DNA from: Anaerolineales bacterium UBA6055
GTDB taxonomy: Bacteria > Chloroflexota > Anaerolineae > Aggregatilineales > Phototrophicaceae
DNA: 64,000 bases
Reading direction: 5' to 3'
NCBI GenBank assembly: GCA_002428985.1
Contig: DIYL01000049.1
Span: 8,546-72,545 of the forward strand
The notes below the pieces were generated by a model. That model did not search any database. It had not been told where the DNA came from and saw nothing but the letters and a program-made list of their open reading frames with translations. Shown piece by piece: positions 36,015 to 44,993 of this stretch (its first letter is position 1; the number at the start of each line of letters is the position of its first letter). The position numbers and the translations under genes are program-made.

Positions 36015-37187
36015 ATGCCACTGAATATCCCACTTGACCGTGATTATCTGATTCAACAAACACAAGCAATGGTGCAGATTGATAGCATCAATTCCGATTT
36101 AGAAGCAGGAGCAGTCGGTGAAGGTGCAATAGCCCAATATCTTGCACAGCAACTCCAACAAATTGGAATCGAACCCATCATCCATGAGGTTGAAGCGGGG
36201 CGTAGTAATGTTGTCGGGATTCTCAAAGGGACAGACAACGGAAAGTCGCTACTATTAAATGGACATACAGACACCGTTGGCGTGACGGGTATGCAAGAAC
36301 CATTTTCGGGTGCTATCCTCGATGGCAAATTATATGGGCGTGGTTCATATGATATGAAAGCAAGCCTTGCTGCAATGCTGACTGTCATGAAAGGGTTTGT
36401 CGATGCGGGCGTTTCATTAGCGGGTGATTTATTGTTTACAGCTGTTATAGATGAAGAATACGGTAGTAAGGGCACAGAGCATCTCGTTCAGCATTATCAA
36501 GCCGATGCCGCAATTTTGACCGAGCCGACCAATTTACGCATTTGCTGTGCACATCGTGGATTTGCATGGATAGAAGTGATTACATATGGAAGAGCCGCAC
36601 ATGGGGCAAGACATCACGAGGGGATCGATGCCAATATGCACATGGGACGCGTCTTGCGTGAAATTGAAACACTGTCACAGACACTGTTGAAGCAAACTCC
36701 ACATCCACTTCTTGGGACAGCGTCAATTCATGTGCCCTTGATAGAAGGGGGTACATCACAATCCGTTTATTCAGCACAATGTCGCATCGAACTTGAACGC
36801 AGACTATTACCAGACGATACCCTTAGTGATGTTACAGCACAGATCCAAGCAATAATCGATAAGCTCGCACAACAAGACCCGCAATTTAAAGCCACAGTCA
36901 ACACATTTTTCAGTCGTAAACCCTATGAAATTGATCCATCAGCAGAGATTGTTCAAGTTGTGACGGACTGTACAACGAATGTTTTAGGATCTGAACCAGA
37001 AATTTACGGCGAGTTGTGGTGGATGGATTCGACTTTACTAGCTGATGCGGGTATGGAAACAGTGATTATTGGACCAACAGGGGATGGCATTCATGCTGAT
37101 GAAGAATGGGTTGATGTAGACTCTATAATGAAATTAGCCCAAATTTTACGAGACAGTGCCTTGACATATTGCAATCGTAAAGCATAA
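36015..37187 (+). CDS. M20-family metallopeptidase (ArgE/DapE/ACY1)
   Basis: About 390 residues from ATG 36015 with GGAGAG before it. Zinc-site motifs: LNGHTDTVGVTG (His, Asp), GRGSYDMKASLAAML (Asp), DEEYGSKGTEHL (Glu-Glu), ILTEPTNL and the C-terminal TGDGIHADEEWVDV (His). The dimerisation domain carries GRAAHGARHHEGIDAN. It probably hydrolyses an N-acyl amino acid or dipeptide; the substrate is unclear. Confidence 0.85.
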   Translation: MPLNIPLDRDYLIQQTQAMVQIDSINSDLEAGAVGEGAIAQYLAQQLQQIGIEPIIHEVEAGRSNVVGILKGTDNGKSLLLNGHTDTVGVTGMQEPFSGAILDGKLYGRGSYDMKASLAAMLTVMKGFVDAGVSLAGDLLFTAVIDEEYGSKGTEHLVQHYQADAAILTEPTNLRICCAHRGFAWIEVITYGRAAHGARHHEGIDANMHMGRVLREIETLSQTLLKQTPHPLLGTASIHVPLIEGGTSQSVYSAQCRIELERRLLPDDTLSDVTAQIQAIIDKLAQQDPQFKATVNTFFSRKPYEIDPSAEIVQVVTDCTTNVLGSEPEIYGELWWMDSTLLADAGMETVIIGPTGDGIHADEEWVDVDSIMKLAQILRDSALTYCNRKA

Positions 37188-37583
37188 ACAAAAAGTTGTT
37201 TGAAGACAAGGTCACGCTGAATGGATCATATCGTTTCCTGTGTATTGATGCGATAAATACGCCATTACTATATTATCAACTTATAACAAGTTATCACAAA
37301 AACTAATATTGCTCATTTCTGGTTTTATGTAATATTGAATTTTCATAACGTATTAAACGTTTAATATTAGAGTCGCGCTTAATCAGCATAAATTAAGGCT
37401 TAGTTGCTTGTAAAAGTAACATCTTTTCGGTAGAATTGTGACAAATGTAACAAGCAAACCAAAAGCAAATTAGTCTTGTGTGCGGACACCAATAACGTCT
37501 AGGGGTTATTCGTGTTGGGTACACTATCTCATTATAGGCAAACTGTAATTAAATCGGATTGTGGATTTAGGTGGTAATCCCAT
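37188..37583 (+). promoter_or_regulatory. Regulatory region of cox cluster with CRP-like site
   Basis: 396 bp with no gene. At 37436-37453 the sequence TTGTGACAAATGTAACAA fits the CRP/FNR-family dyad TGTGA-N6-TCACA in nine of ten bases (TAACA on the right). I see no fully convincing -35/-10 pair. Confidence 0.4.
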
Positions 37584-39005
37584 ATGGATAATAACAATAA
37601 TAGAACGTCTTTAAGTGCGGAAATGCTTGCCAAAATTGGTGCTGGTGTCGCACTGATGATTCTTGGCTCGGCTTTATTATTAAGTTTTGTACCAAGTATT
37701 TTCCCTGCACAAGCATCAGCCGAAGCTGCAAATGTTGATAACTTATTCAATATTTTGCTGTTCTTAGGTGGTATTGTCTTCTTCTTGATTCAAGGGTTAT
37801 TGGTTATCTCGGTCATTGCATTCCGTGCAAAACCGGGAGATAACACAGATGGTCCTGCACATCATGGTAATATGACACTCGAAATCGTCTGGACAATTAT
37901 TCCGTCGATTGTTGTTGTCTTCCTCGCAATTATTAGCTTTGCAATCTGGAACGACAATACAGCTCCTAAAGAAAATGAAAACATGGTCAATGGTGCCCCA
38001 GTCGAATATAACGTGACAGGCGCACGCTACGCATGGACACATGAATACGCAACAACAATGCCGAATCCGAATGCAGAAGGTGAAAATATCGTCGTTAATT
38101 CCGGTGATATTCTGCATGTGTATATCGGTCAAAATGTTAAGCTCACGATGCAAACACCTGACGTGATCCACTCTTATTGGATCCCTGCAATGCGTGTCAA
38201 GCAAGATTTGCTCCCCGGTAACCCTGAAGAAGGTGGTCGCCCGACTGAATTGCGCTTCACACCAATTCTCGTTGAAAACGAAACTTATCCAGCAGAATAT
38301 CCGATTGTCTGTGCCGAGCTCTGTGGTGATGGGCATGGTCGGATGCGCGGCGTTGTGGTCGTCTATGAAAATGAAGAACAATTCCTCGAGATGTTCTTCG
38401 ACCCAGCAGTCGATGCGATTGTCAACCCACCGGCTGACCCAGTACTCCGTGGTGAAGCAACTATTCAAGAATACGCATGTGCAGGTTGCCACGTCCTTGA
38501 TCCGCTCGGATGGGCAGGTATCACTGGACCGTCATTAAATGGTCTCGCTGATCGTGCTGGCGAACGTGTTGCTGGTCAAACTGCAGAAGAATATATTGCG
38601 AACTCGCTCTGGAATCCTGGTGTCTATCTAACCCCTGGTTATCAAAACTTGATGCCAGTTCATGGTCCTAATGAACCGGGTATTAACCAAATGACACCGG
38701 AACAACTGTATTCAATTGTGGCTTACCTCTGTACACAAGGTGAAAACTCTGACTGTGATCTGGAAAATAACACCGAAGCGATCCCAGCCGCCATTGAAAG
38801 CCAGTTTGGTGTAACGGTCGATGTCACCTTCGGTATGGATGCAAGTGCCGAAAGCTCAGATGCTGGAAGCGCACTACCAGAAAGCCAAATCCTTGACACA
38901 CTCTTTGGTGACGATGATGCTGAAGGCGAAGCAACTGAAGAAACCGCAGCAGATCCGGAAGACAGTGCTGAAGAAGCAGAAGACACTGAAGAATCTGGCG
39001 AGTAA
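37584..39005 (+). CDS. coxB: Cytochrome c oxidase subunit II fused to cytochrome c
   Basis: 473 residues. Two membrane helices (about 53-80 and 100-122), then the CuA cupredoxin domain with His196, Cys243, Glu245, Cys247, His251 and Met254 (CAELCGDGHGRM). A class I cytochrome c domain follows, with CAGCH at 299-303 and a Met ligand in NLMPVHG. The C-terminal ~60 residues are Asp/Glu/Ala-rich and probably disordered. The fusion marks a caa3-type oxidase. Electrons pass from cytochrome c through CuA to subunit I. Confidence 0.93.
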   Translation: MDNNNNRTSLSAEMLAKIGAGVALMILGSALLLSFVPSIFPAQASAEAANVDNLFNILLFLGGIVFFLIQGLLVISVIAFRAKPGDNTDGPAHHGNMTLEIVWTIIPSIVVVFLAIISFAIWNDNTAPKENENMVNGAPVEYNVTGARYAWTHEYATTMPNPNAEGENIVVNSGDILHVYIGQNVKLTMQTPDVIHSYWIPAMRVKQDLLPGNPEEGGRPTELRFTPILVENETYPAEYPIVCAELCGDGHGRMRGVVVVYENEEQFLEMFFDPAVDAIVNPPADPVLRGEATIQEYACAGCHVLDPLGWAGITGPSLNGLADRAGERVAGQTAEEYIANSLWNPGVYLTPGYQNLMPVHGPNEPGINQMTPEQLYSIVAYLCTQGENSDCDLENNTEAIPAAIESQFGVTVDVTFGMDASAESSDAGSALPESQILDTLFGDDDAEGEATEETAADPEDSAEEAEDTEESGE

Positions 39006-39017
39006 ATCAATCATTCT

Positions 39018-39045
39018 GTAGAGGCACGATACGTCGTGCCCCTAC
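39018..39045. repeat. Dispersed GTAGGGGC-type hairpin
   Basis: GTAGAGGCACGA / TCGTGCCCCTAC with a TACG centre, 11 of 12 positions paired. A member of the same family as 1355, 41594 and 41638; it lies between coxB and coxA and may also end or attenuate transcription. Confidence 0.7.
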
Positions 39046-39114
39046 TCGTATTTATTTTATGACATAGCGAACACATCCTATTTTATTGTCAATCTAGTAT
39101 GCAAAGGCGCAGTT

Positions 39115-40839
39115 ATGGCAACAATTTCTGTCCCATTGGGACAACAACAAGAAGTCGAAGCGGTCAAGCGTCCGGCTCTGCGTGAATATCTCAGCTGGAG
39201 CGTTGACCACAAGATCATCGGCGTACAGTATGGTGTCGTCGGACTCCTATTCTTCTTAATCGGTGGCGCATTAGCGATGGGTATCCGCCTTGAACTATGG
39301 ACACCTCAACTTGATTTCATGTCATCAGGAGCAGCGTATAACAGTCTGTTCACGATGCATGGCACGATCATGATCTTCCTATTTATCATCCCGATGTGGG
39401 GTGCCTACGGTAACTATGTCGTTCCATTGCAACTTGGGGCGAAAGATATGGCATTCCCGTGGCTGAATGCGTTTGCGTTCTGGCTGATTCCACCCGCAGG
39501 TGTCATTATGCTGTTGGGTTACTTCGTCAGCCCTGCCGAAGCGGGTTGGACTTCTTACCCACCACTTTCTACATTATTTAGTGGTGACGGACAAACCCTA
39601 TGGGCATTGTCGATTCACTTGTTAGGTATTTCTTCCATTCTTGGGTCGATCAACTTTATTGTAACTATTTTGAACATGCGCCCGAGAGAAATGAGCATCT
39701 GGCAAATGCCACTGTTGTGCTGGGCAGTTCTCGCAACCAGCATCATCGCTGTGATGGCAACACCATTCCTTGCTGGTGCATTGACCTTGCTCCTGTTAGA
39801 TCGTATGGCTGGTACAACATTCTTTGATGCGGCAGGCGGTGGTGATGTTTTGCTATGGCAAAATATCTTCTGGTTCTACAGCCACCCTGCGGTGTACATT
39901 ATGGTTCTGCCGGGTATGGGTGTTCTCTCCGAAGTACTCTCCGTGCACAGCCGTAAGCCAGTCTTCGGTTATCGTATGATTGGTCTTTCCAGTATGGCAA
40001 TCGCGATTGTCGGCTTTACTGTATGGGCACATCATATGTTCACAAGCTTACAACCAGAACTACGTATCCCATTCATGATTACAACCATGATTATCGCTGT
40101 CCCAACTGGTATCAAGATGTTTAGTTGGTTGGGTACGATTTGGGGCGGTAAAATTCGCTTCACAAGCGCGATGTTATTCTCGCTCGGCTTCTTGTCGATG
40201 TTTGTTGTCGGTGGTATCTCCGGTGTTATGTTGGCAGCATTGCCATTCGACATCCACGTACACGACACCTACTTCGTCGTCAGCCACTTCCACTTCGTCC
40301 TGTTTGGCGGTAGTGTATTCGCGATTTACTCTGCGCTCTATCACTGGTATCCAAAAATTACCGGACGCATGATGAACGAACCACTGGGTCAGTTACACTT
40401 TGCTCTGACTTACTTCGGTTTCTTCTTCACATTCTTCCCAATGCACATCGTCGGTATGCTCGGTATGCCACGTCGTGTTGCAGTATACGATCCTGCATTT
40501 ACCGACATCAACCGTCTGATTAGTTTTGCATCATTCATTCTAGGTATTTCCACCGTGCTGGTAATCTACAACATGGTATGGAGCTATAACCGTGGCAAGA
40601 TTGCAGGTGCAAACCCATGGCGTGCATTGACACTTGAATGGGCAACAACCTCTCCACCACCACCAACTAACTTCGTTGATGATCCTGTACCATTTGAAGA
40701 CCCATACGGTTACGGTACAGAAGCATCCGTTGCCTATCTCGATGCGATTGAAGTTGCGTTTGATCGTCAGGCATCACCTGATAAACCAAAGCCTACATCT
40801 GGTGGTACACCACAACTTGCACCTGAAGGCACAGACTAA
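39115..40839 (+). CDS. coxA: Cytochrome c oxidase subunit I (A2 type)
   Basis: 574 residues with about twelve membrane helices. Low-spin haem ligand in FTMHGTIMIF, the CuB/proton-channel region FWFYSHPAVYIMVLPGMGVLSE, HHMFTS, then HDTYFVVSHFHFVLFGG with haem a3, CuB and low-spin haem ligands. The YSHP-A-V sequence instead of HPEV places it in the A2 subgroup, where Tyr-Ser replaces the D-channel Glu. Confidence 0.95.
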   Translation: MATISVPLGQQQEVEAVKRPALREYLSWSVDHKIIGVQYGVVGLLFFLIGGALAMGIRLELWTPQLDFMSSGAAYNSLFTMHGTIMIFLFIIPMWGAYGNYVVPLQLGAKDMAFPWLNAFAFWLIPPAGVIMLLGYFVSPAEAGWTSYPPLSTLFSGDGQTLWALSIHLLGISSILGSINFIVTILNMRPREMSIWQMPLLCWAVLATSIIAVMATPFLAGALTLLLLDRMAGTTFFDAAGGGDVLLWQNIFWFYSHPAVYIMVLPGMGVLSEVLSVHSRKPVFGYRMIGLSSMAIAIVGFTVWAHHMFTSLQPELRIPFMITTMIIAVPTGIKMFSWLGTIWGGKIRFTSAMLFSLGFLSMFVVGGISGVMLAALPFDIHVHDTYFVVSHFHFVLFGGSVFAIYSALYHWYPKITGRMMNEPLGQLHFALTYFGFFFTFFPMHIVGMLGMPRRVAVYDPAFTDINRLISFASFILGISTVLVIYNMVWSYNRGKIAGANPWRALTLEWATTSPPPPTNFVDDPVPFEDPYGYGTEASVAYLDAIEVAFDRQASPDKPKPTSGGTPQLAPEGTD

Positions 40840-40956
40840 GCTAACAGTGCGACTATAAGAAAATAAACGAGGGCGTGCAATTGGGTGCGCCCTTCGTCTA
40901 TAGCAATACAATCTATATACCCAAATAACTGAAAACGAGCAACCAATAAGCAACCC

Positions 40957-41568
40957 ATGACAACCTTTATTGAACAACACGAAAAACAAAAACTGCGTGA
41001 ACAACGTGAAGCAGAAATCCGCCTAAAAAATAATCGGCTTGGCATGAATATTTTTCAGGTCAGTTGGATTATGGCATTTGTGGCGATTATCGTGGTCAAC
41101 TGGCAATTACGCTACAGTTATACCGAATGGCCCCCACCCGGTGTCGAACCATTCAGCCCAATTTTGCCAACGATTGCAACACTCGGATTGTTAGTGAGTT
41201 CGTGGTTGGTCTATAACGGACTTAAAGTCTTGCGGGATGGTCATATCAACACATTCTTAAATAACTGGCGATATGCGCTAGGTCTCGGATTCGTATTTAT
41301 GGTGATTATCACCTATGAATTTTTTGCTGTTTCACCTGAGGCGATGGCAACCCAATATGGCGATACCTTCCGCCTAATGGCAGGGTTTCACTTTGTACAT
41401 GCGTTGGTGACACTCGGGATTATGGTGAACATCTTCCGCAAGGGTAAACAAGGTGCATATACTGGCGATGAGCATGACTCATGGGCGGTCGAAGGCACAG
41501 CAAAACTATGGTATTTTGTGACTGTAGCATGGATTTTATTTTATATCGTGCTCTACTGGATACCATAA
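40957..41568 (+). CDS. Cytochrome c oxidase subunit III-like membrane protein
   Basis: 203 residues, five hydrophobic helices: SWIMAFVAIIVVNW, ILPTIATLGLLVSSWLVY, YALGLGFVFMVIITYEFF, RLMAGFHFVHALVTLGIMVN and LWYFVTVAWILFYIVLYWIP. The segment GFHFVHALVTLG and the terminal W-F-V-W-I-L-F-Y pattern are those of CoxC, but a more canonical coxC follows at 42947, so this is a divergent second copy. It follows coxA by 117 bp. Confidence 0.7.
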   Translation: MTTFIEQHEKQKLREQREAEIRLKNNRLGMNIFQVSWIMAFVAIIVVNWQLRYSYTEWPPPGVEPFSPILPTIATLGLLVSSWLVYNGLKVLRDGHINTFLNNWRYALGLGFVFMVIITYEFFAVSPEAMATQYGDTFRLMAGFHFVHALVTLGIMVNIFRKGKQGAYTGDEHDSWAVEGTAKLWYFVTVAWILFYIVLYWIP

Positions 41569-41593
41569 GAGTTAAAAACAATGTAACATTATC

Positions 41594-41617
41594 GGACAAC
41601 GCAAGCATTGTCCCTAC
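41594..41617. repeat. Dispersed hairpin with CCCTAC flank
   Basis: GGACAA/TTGTCC arms with inner GC-rich pairing, followed by CTAC. It lies 25 bp before another member at 41638 in the gap between two cox genes. Confidence 0.65.
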
Positions 41618-41637
41618 AAATTATCACATCGATGTTC

Positions 41638-41661
41638 GTAGGGACGAGACCTGTCTCGTCC
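41638..41661. repeat. Dispersed hairpin with GTAGG flank
   Basis: GTA then GGACGAGAC-CT-GTCTCGTCC, a perfect 9-bp stem. Its flank is the reverse complement of the CCTAC flank at 41594, so the two copies face each other. Confidence 0.7.
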
Positions 41662-41783
41662 GCTGACAAATTTACTTGGCTTAAGCCATCTTTTTTAAAA
41701 CTTTAGATGTTTGGCAGGCGGTGGTATACTCTGTACCATGTCAAATGGAATTAAAGCGTTATACATGAGGGAGTGGTATTTTT

Positions 41784-42935
41784 ATGGATAAACCCGGACT
41801 TCAGCGGGCGATACCGTATATGTTAGTAGCGTTCATTGGATCGCTATTATTGGTATATGGGATTCGCACGGCACAACAGATGGACCCTGTATGGGCCAAT
41901 GCAGACACATCCGAAGGCGCGCAAGTTGGGCTTGTACTAGCGGCATTTGCGTCTATGGGTGCATTTATGTGGGGGATTGGTGCATTTGATCCTAAAATGA
42001 GTGAACATGGGGATCATGCAGAAGAACATGTTGAAGAGACTGCCCCCGAAGAAGAATTTGTCCTGACAACAGATGGATGGTTATTCTACCTCGGTCAAAT
42101 TCAATATAAGTTTGGTATTTCATTATTAGCGATAAACCCAATAACGCCACCGTTCCCGTTACCAGATAATGGGAATGTCGTTAGTATGTCGATTGGCTAC
42201 TTTTTGTGGTTCCCGCTATTTGTTCTATTAACTATTTTTTCGTACATTACGCAGGTTGTGGCAGCACTTGCAAAAATACCATTTAAACCTGTGCGCTGGA
42301 CTGGTAATTTCTTCTTCAATGGCTTATTTACATTGATTTGGGCACCCGTCTGGTTCTTCCTATTGTATGCGCCTGCCCGATTTACCTTAGGCGGTATTGC
42401 AGGGTTATGGATCACACTTGGCGTTCCGGTAATGGCATTATCATGGATTATCCAATTGGTTGTCTTCTATGCAGGACAAGTCCTCAGCATTATGACAATA
42501 TCGATTGTTTTGATCGTCGCGATCTTTGCGTTTGCCCTATTGCCAACGGGGTGGCGTTTACAGACAGTGCCACTGGATCAAGGTAATGCAGATACAGCCG
42601 CTAATGGTATCGGTACATTTACAATTCCATCCGGTGAAATCGTCAGTCTACTTGATCCGACAACCGAAGTCACCAATCAGCCGATTGAAGGTACAAGCCA
42701 ATTTGCTGTACTCGTCGGATTTATCTTGATTGTGTTTATTTCGTTGGCAGTCACCGCAGGCTTGATTGCGTTGTTCTTCTTCCTGTCTCACCGTGGTGTG
42801 AAGGAAGTAACTGAACTAGAAACAACAGATAATCAACGAACGCAGATTACACCTATACGTGAAGTCGGGACGATTGCGGGAGGTGTCGCGGATGCAATTC
42901 GGGCGATTCCAAATGCTATCGGGTATAAGAAATAG
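41784..42935 (+). CDS. Uncharacterised polytopic membrane protein of the cox cluster
   Basis: 383 residues with about eight hydrophobic segments (IPYMLVAFIGSLLLVYGI, VGLVLAAFASMGAFMWGIGA, IGYFLWFPLFVLLTIFSYI, LFTLIWAPVWFFLLY, LSWIIQLVVFYAGQVL and others). A His/Glu-rich loop (HGDHAEEHVEE) lies near residue 75. No known family was recognised. It sits in one run between the coxIII-like gene and coxC, 11 bp before the latter, so an oxidase accessory role is likely. Confidence 0.6.
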   Translation: MDKPGLQRAIPYMLVAFIGSLLLVYGIRTAQQMDPVWANADTSEGAQVGLVLAAFASMGAFMWGIGAFDPKMSEHGDHAEEHVEETAPEEEFVLTTDGWLFYLGQIQYKFGISLLAINPITPPFPLPDNGNVVSMSIGYFLWFPLFVLLTIFSYITQVVAALAKIPFKPVRWTGNFFFNGLFTLIWAPVWFFLLYAPARFTLGGIAGLWITLGVPVMALSWIIQLVVFYAGQVLSIMTISIVLIVAIFAFALLPTGWRLQTVPLDQGNADTAANGIGTFTIPSGEIVSLLDPTTEVTNQPIEGTSQFAVLVGFILIVFISLAVTAGLIALFFFLSHRGVKEVTELETTDNQRTQITPIREVGTIAGGVADAIRAIPNAIGYKK

Positions 42936-42946
42936 GGGATGATGAT

Positions 42947-43594
42947 ATGGCAATAACAGCAGATCAAGTACAAGCTGTCGCACACGACGACGCTCATGAT
43001 GATCATGGCGGTCATATGACTGTCGAAGAACACAACGAAAATATGAAGCTGGGTATGTGGTTGTATCTAGCATCAGAAGTTGTGCTCTTTTCGATAATGA
43101 TTGTCGGATACATTATCTTCCGTGTTAATGAACCCGATATTGTAAAGCAAGTCCATGAAGAATTAGGTGTCGCATTGGTTACTGCCAACACCTTTATCTT
43201 ACTTGCGAGTAGTTATGTGATGGTGTTGGGTCTACGCGAAATGCAAAAAGGCAACCGCGACGGCATGATTCGTTGGATTGGTTTGACCGCAGTTTTAGGA
43301 ACCGTATTCTTATTTGGACAATATTACGAATATACAGAACTGGCTCATCTTGGTGTTACACTCGGCTTCGACGGATCATCAGAATGGTCGACGCTTGGGA
43401 TGCGCTTCTATGCACCGACATTCTTCCACGGTGTTCACGTTCTTGTCGGTGTGATTTGGGCACTAGAAATTATTCGTCGTGGTCGTCAGGGTCGTTATGA
43501 TAACAACCCAATCGGTATTGAGATGTTCGGGCTGTATTGGCACTTTGTCGATGTCGTCTGGATTATGTTGTTTACCCTGATTTATCTGGTATAG
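42947..43594 (+). CDS. coxC: Cytochrome c oxidase subunit III
   Basis: 215 residues. His-rich N-terminus, then KLGMWLYLASEVVLFSIMIVGYI (conserved Glu in helix), TANTFILLASSYVMVLGLREM, FYAPTFFHGVHVLVGVIWALEI and YWHFVDVVWIMLFTLIYLV, which is the standard CoxC signature. It is 12 bp upstream of a subunit IV gene and 11 bp downstream of the uncharacterised membrane protein. Confidence 0.9.
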   Translation: MAITADQVQAVAHDDAHDDHGGHMTVEEHNENMKLGMWLYLASEVVLFSIMIVGYIIFRVNEPDIVKQVHEELGVALVTANTFILLASSYVMVLGLREMQKGNRDGMIRWIGLTAVLGTVFLFGQYYEYTELAHLGVTLGFDGSSEWSTLGMRFYAPTFFHGVHVLVGVIWALEIIRRGRQGRYDNNPIGIEMFGLYWHFVDVVWIMLFTLIYLV

Positions 43595-43606
43595 GAGTGT
43601 GACATA

Positions 43607-44026
43607 ATGGCACAAATGGTACAAGATCAAGCAGACGTACACGCACACGACCACGATCATCATAGTGATACGGTGGTTGTACTAGGTCGTGAGATCACCG
43701 TCTATGGTGGTGTCTATACAGTTGTATTCGGCGCACTCGGTGTTCTAACGTTAATTGAAGTGATTATCGCAGAAGTTTTAGCAGCGGCAATTTCACAAAC
43801 TACAGGTGGTGATGCGGCGGTTGTCGCGTTGCAATTACTACCAGCGCTAAAGGCATTTTTATTGATGGGGATTGGGATTATCAAATCAGCATTGGTTATC
43901 TGGTTTTATATGCACTTGCGCGAAGATAATCGCCTGTTTGCAATCGTCCTTCTACTCCCATTATTGATTGCTGCACTATCCGTGATTTTTGTCTTGGCAA
44001 TCCCACCAACCGGTTACACCCTCTAA
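43607..44026 (+). CDS. coxD: Cytochrome c oxidase subunit IV-like protein
   Basis: 139 residues. His/Asp-rich N-terminus (HAHDHDHHSDT), three hydrophobic helices (VYTVVFGALGVLTLIEVIIAEVL, LKAFLLMGIGIIKSALVIWFYMHL, LLLPLLIAALSVIFVLAI). The KSALVIWFYMHLRED segment is typical of bacterial COX4. Last gene of the oxidase cluster; a terminator follows. Confidence 0.85.
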   Translation: MAQMVQDQADVHAHDHDHHSDTVVVLGREITVYGGVYTVVFGALGVLTLIEVIIAEVLAAAISQTTGGDAAVVALQLLPALKAFLLMGIGIIKSALVIWFYMHLREDNRLFAIVLLLPLLIAALSVIFVLAIPPTGYTL

Positions 44027-44039
44027 ATTACAAATTCAT

Positions 44040-44076
44040 CTGTCGAGTAAGTCTCTATTAAGGATTTTCTCGGCAG
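44040..44076 (+). terminator. Terminator of cox cluster
   Basis: CTGTCGAG pairs with CTCGGCAG (8 bp including one G-U), followed by ATTCTTTT. Confidence 0.6.
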
Positions 44077-44165
44077 ATTCTTTTCCCCTCCCCATCGAGC
44101 TTAACGCTTCTATTGTAATATTGTGATAGACTTTATTAAAAATAATAAATAAAGGTTGTGTCAAC

Positions 44166-44540
44166 ATGGGAAAAACAACTTTTGATGTATTAGACAATGG
44201 TATTTACCGAGCATACTGGCGTTCGCATAATACCGAAGAGATTCAGGCTTATGCTGAATGGTTTAGTGATGCCTATTCGCAGTTATCGTCAGGAAGTACA
44301 ATACGAGTATTACACGATTACCGTGAGATCAATGCTCCCCCATTCAATCGTCTGAAAGAAGCTATGAAGAATCTTAAATTAAAAGATGACATTACGCTTC
44401 GTGTCGCACACATCTCTGATGATTTTGTTTATCAACTGATTATGCAAAATGCGACATTGGTAGCTGGCATGAACGCCAACCGAAAATTCTTCAAATCGAG
44501 TGAAGAAGCCAAAGCCATTGAATGGTTACTAGAGACATAG
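44166..44540 (+). CDS. Small STAS/SpoIIAA-like protein, copy 1
   Basis: 124 residues. FDVLDNGIYRAYWRSHNTEEIQAYAEWFSDAYSQL, RVLHDYREINAPPFNRLKE, ITLRVAHISDDFVYQLI, GMNANRKFFKSSEEAKAIEWLLE. The C-terminal F.s.EEA..WL is common to SpoIIAA/STAS-like proteins. A tandem duplicate follows at 44619. The function is unknown; regulation by partner binding is a guess. Confidence 0.6.
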   Translation: MGKTTFDVLDNGIYRAYWRSHNTEEIQAYAEWFSDAYSQLSSGSTIRVLHDYREINAPPFNRLKEAMKNLKLKDDITLRVAHISDDFVYQLIMQNATLVAGMNANRKFFKSSEEAKAIEWLLET

Positions 44541-44618
44541 TGCCATTTTACGTAGTGCATTAATGCACTGTTTCCAACCTTTCAACATTACATCTTTTAT
44601 TTTTTCAGGGACGCAGAT

Positions 44619-44993
44619 ATGGTAAAAGGGATCTTTGAACTACTAGATAATGGCATTTATAGAGCGTATTGGCGTTCGCATAGTGCGGAAGAAATCCAAG
44701 CATATGCTGAATGGTTAACCGAAGCAAATTCAAAATTACCTGTAGATAGCACGATGCGAATATTACACAACTATCGTGAAGTGGGTACGCCGCCATTCAA
44801 TCGTATAAAAGAGACAATCAATAAATTTAATTTAAGACCAGATGTTGTACTTCGTATCGCTCATATTTCAGATGATATCTCTCATCAATTAATACTACAA
44901 AATGTGACACTAGTAGCTGGCATGAACGCCAACCGAAAATTCTTCAAATCGAGTGAAGAAGCCAAAGCCATAGCATGGTTGCTTGAGGATTAA
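44619..44993 (+). CDS. Small STAS/SpoIIAA-like protein, copy 2
   Basis: 124 residues, a clear paralogue of the gene at 44166. A stretch of about 59 bp near the 3' end (codons for AGMNANRKFFKSSEEAKA) is identical at the DNA level, while the rest has diverged, which points to local gene conversion. The stop overlaps the stop of the convergent gene at 44990. Confidence 0.6.
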   Translation: MVKGIFELLDNGIYRAYWRSHSAEEIQAYAEWLTEANSKLPVDSTMRILHNYREVGTPPFNRIKETINKFNLRPDVVLRIAHISDDISHQLILQNVTLVAGMNANRKFFKSSEEAKAIAWLLED

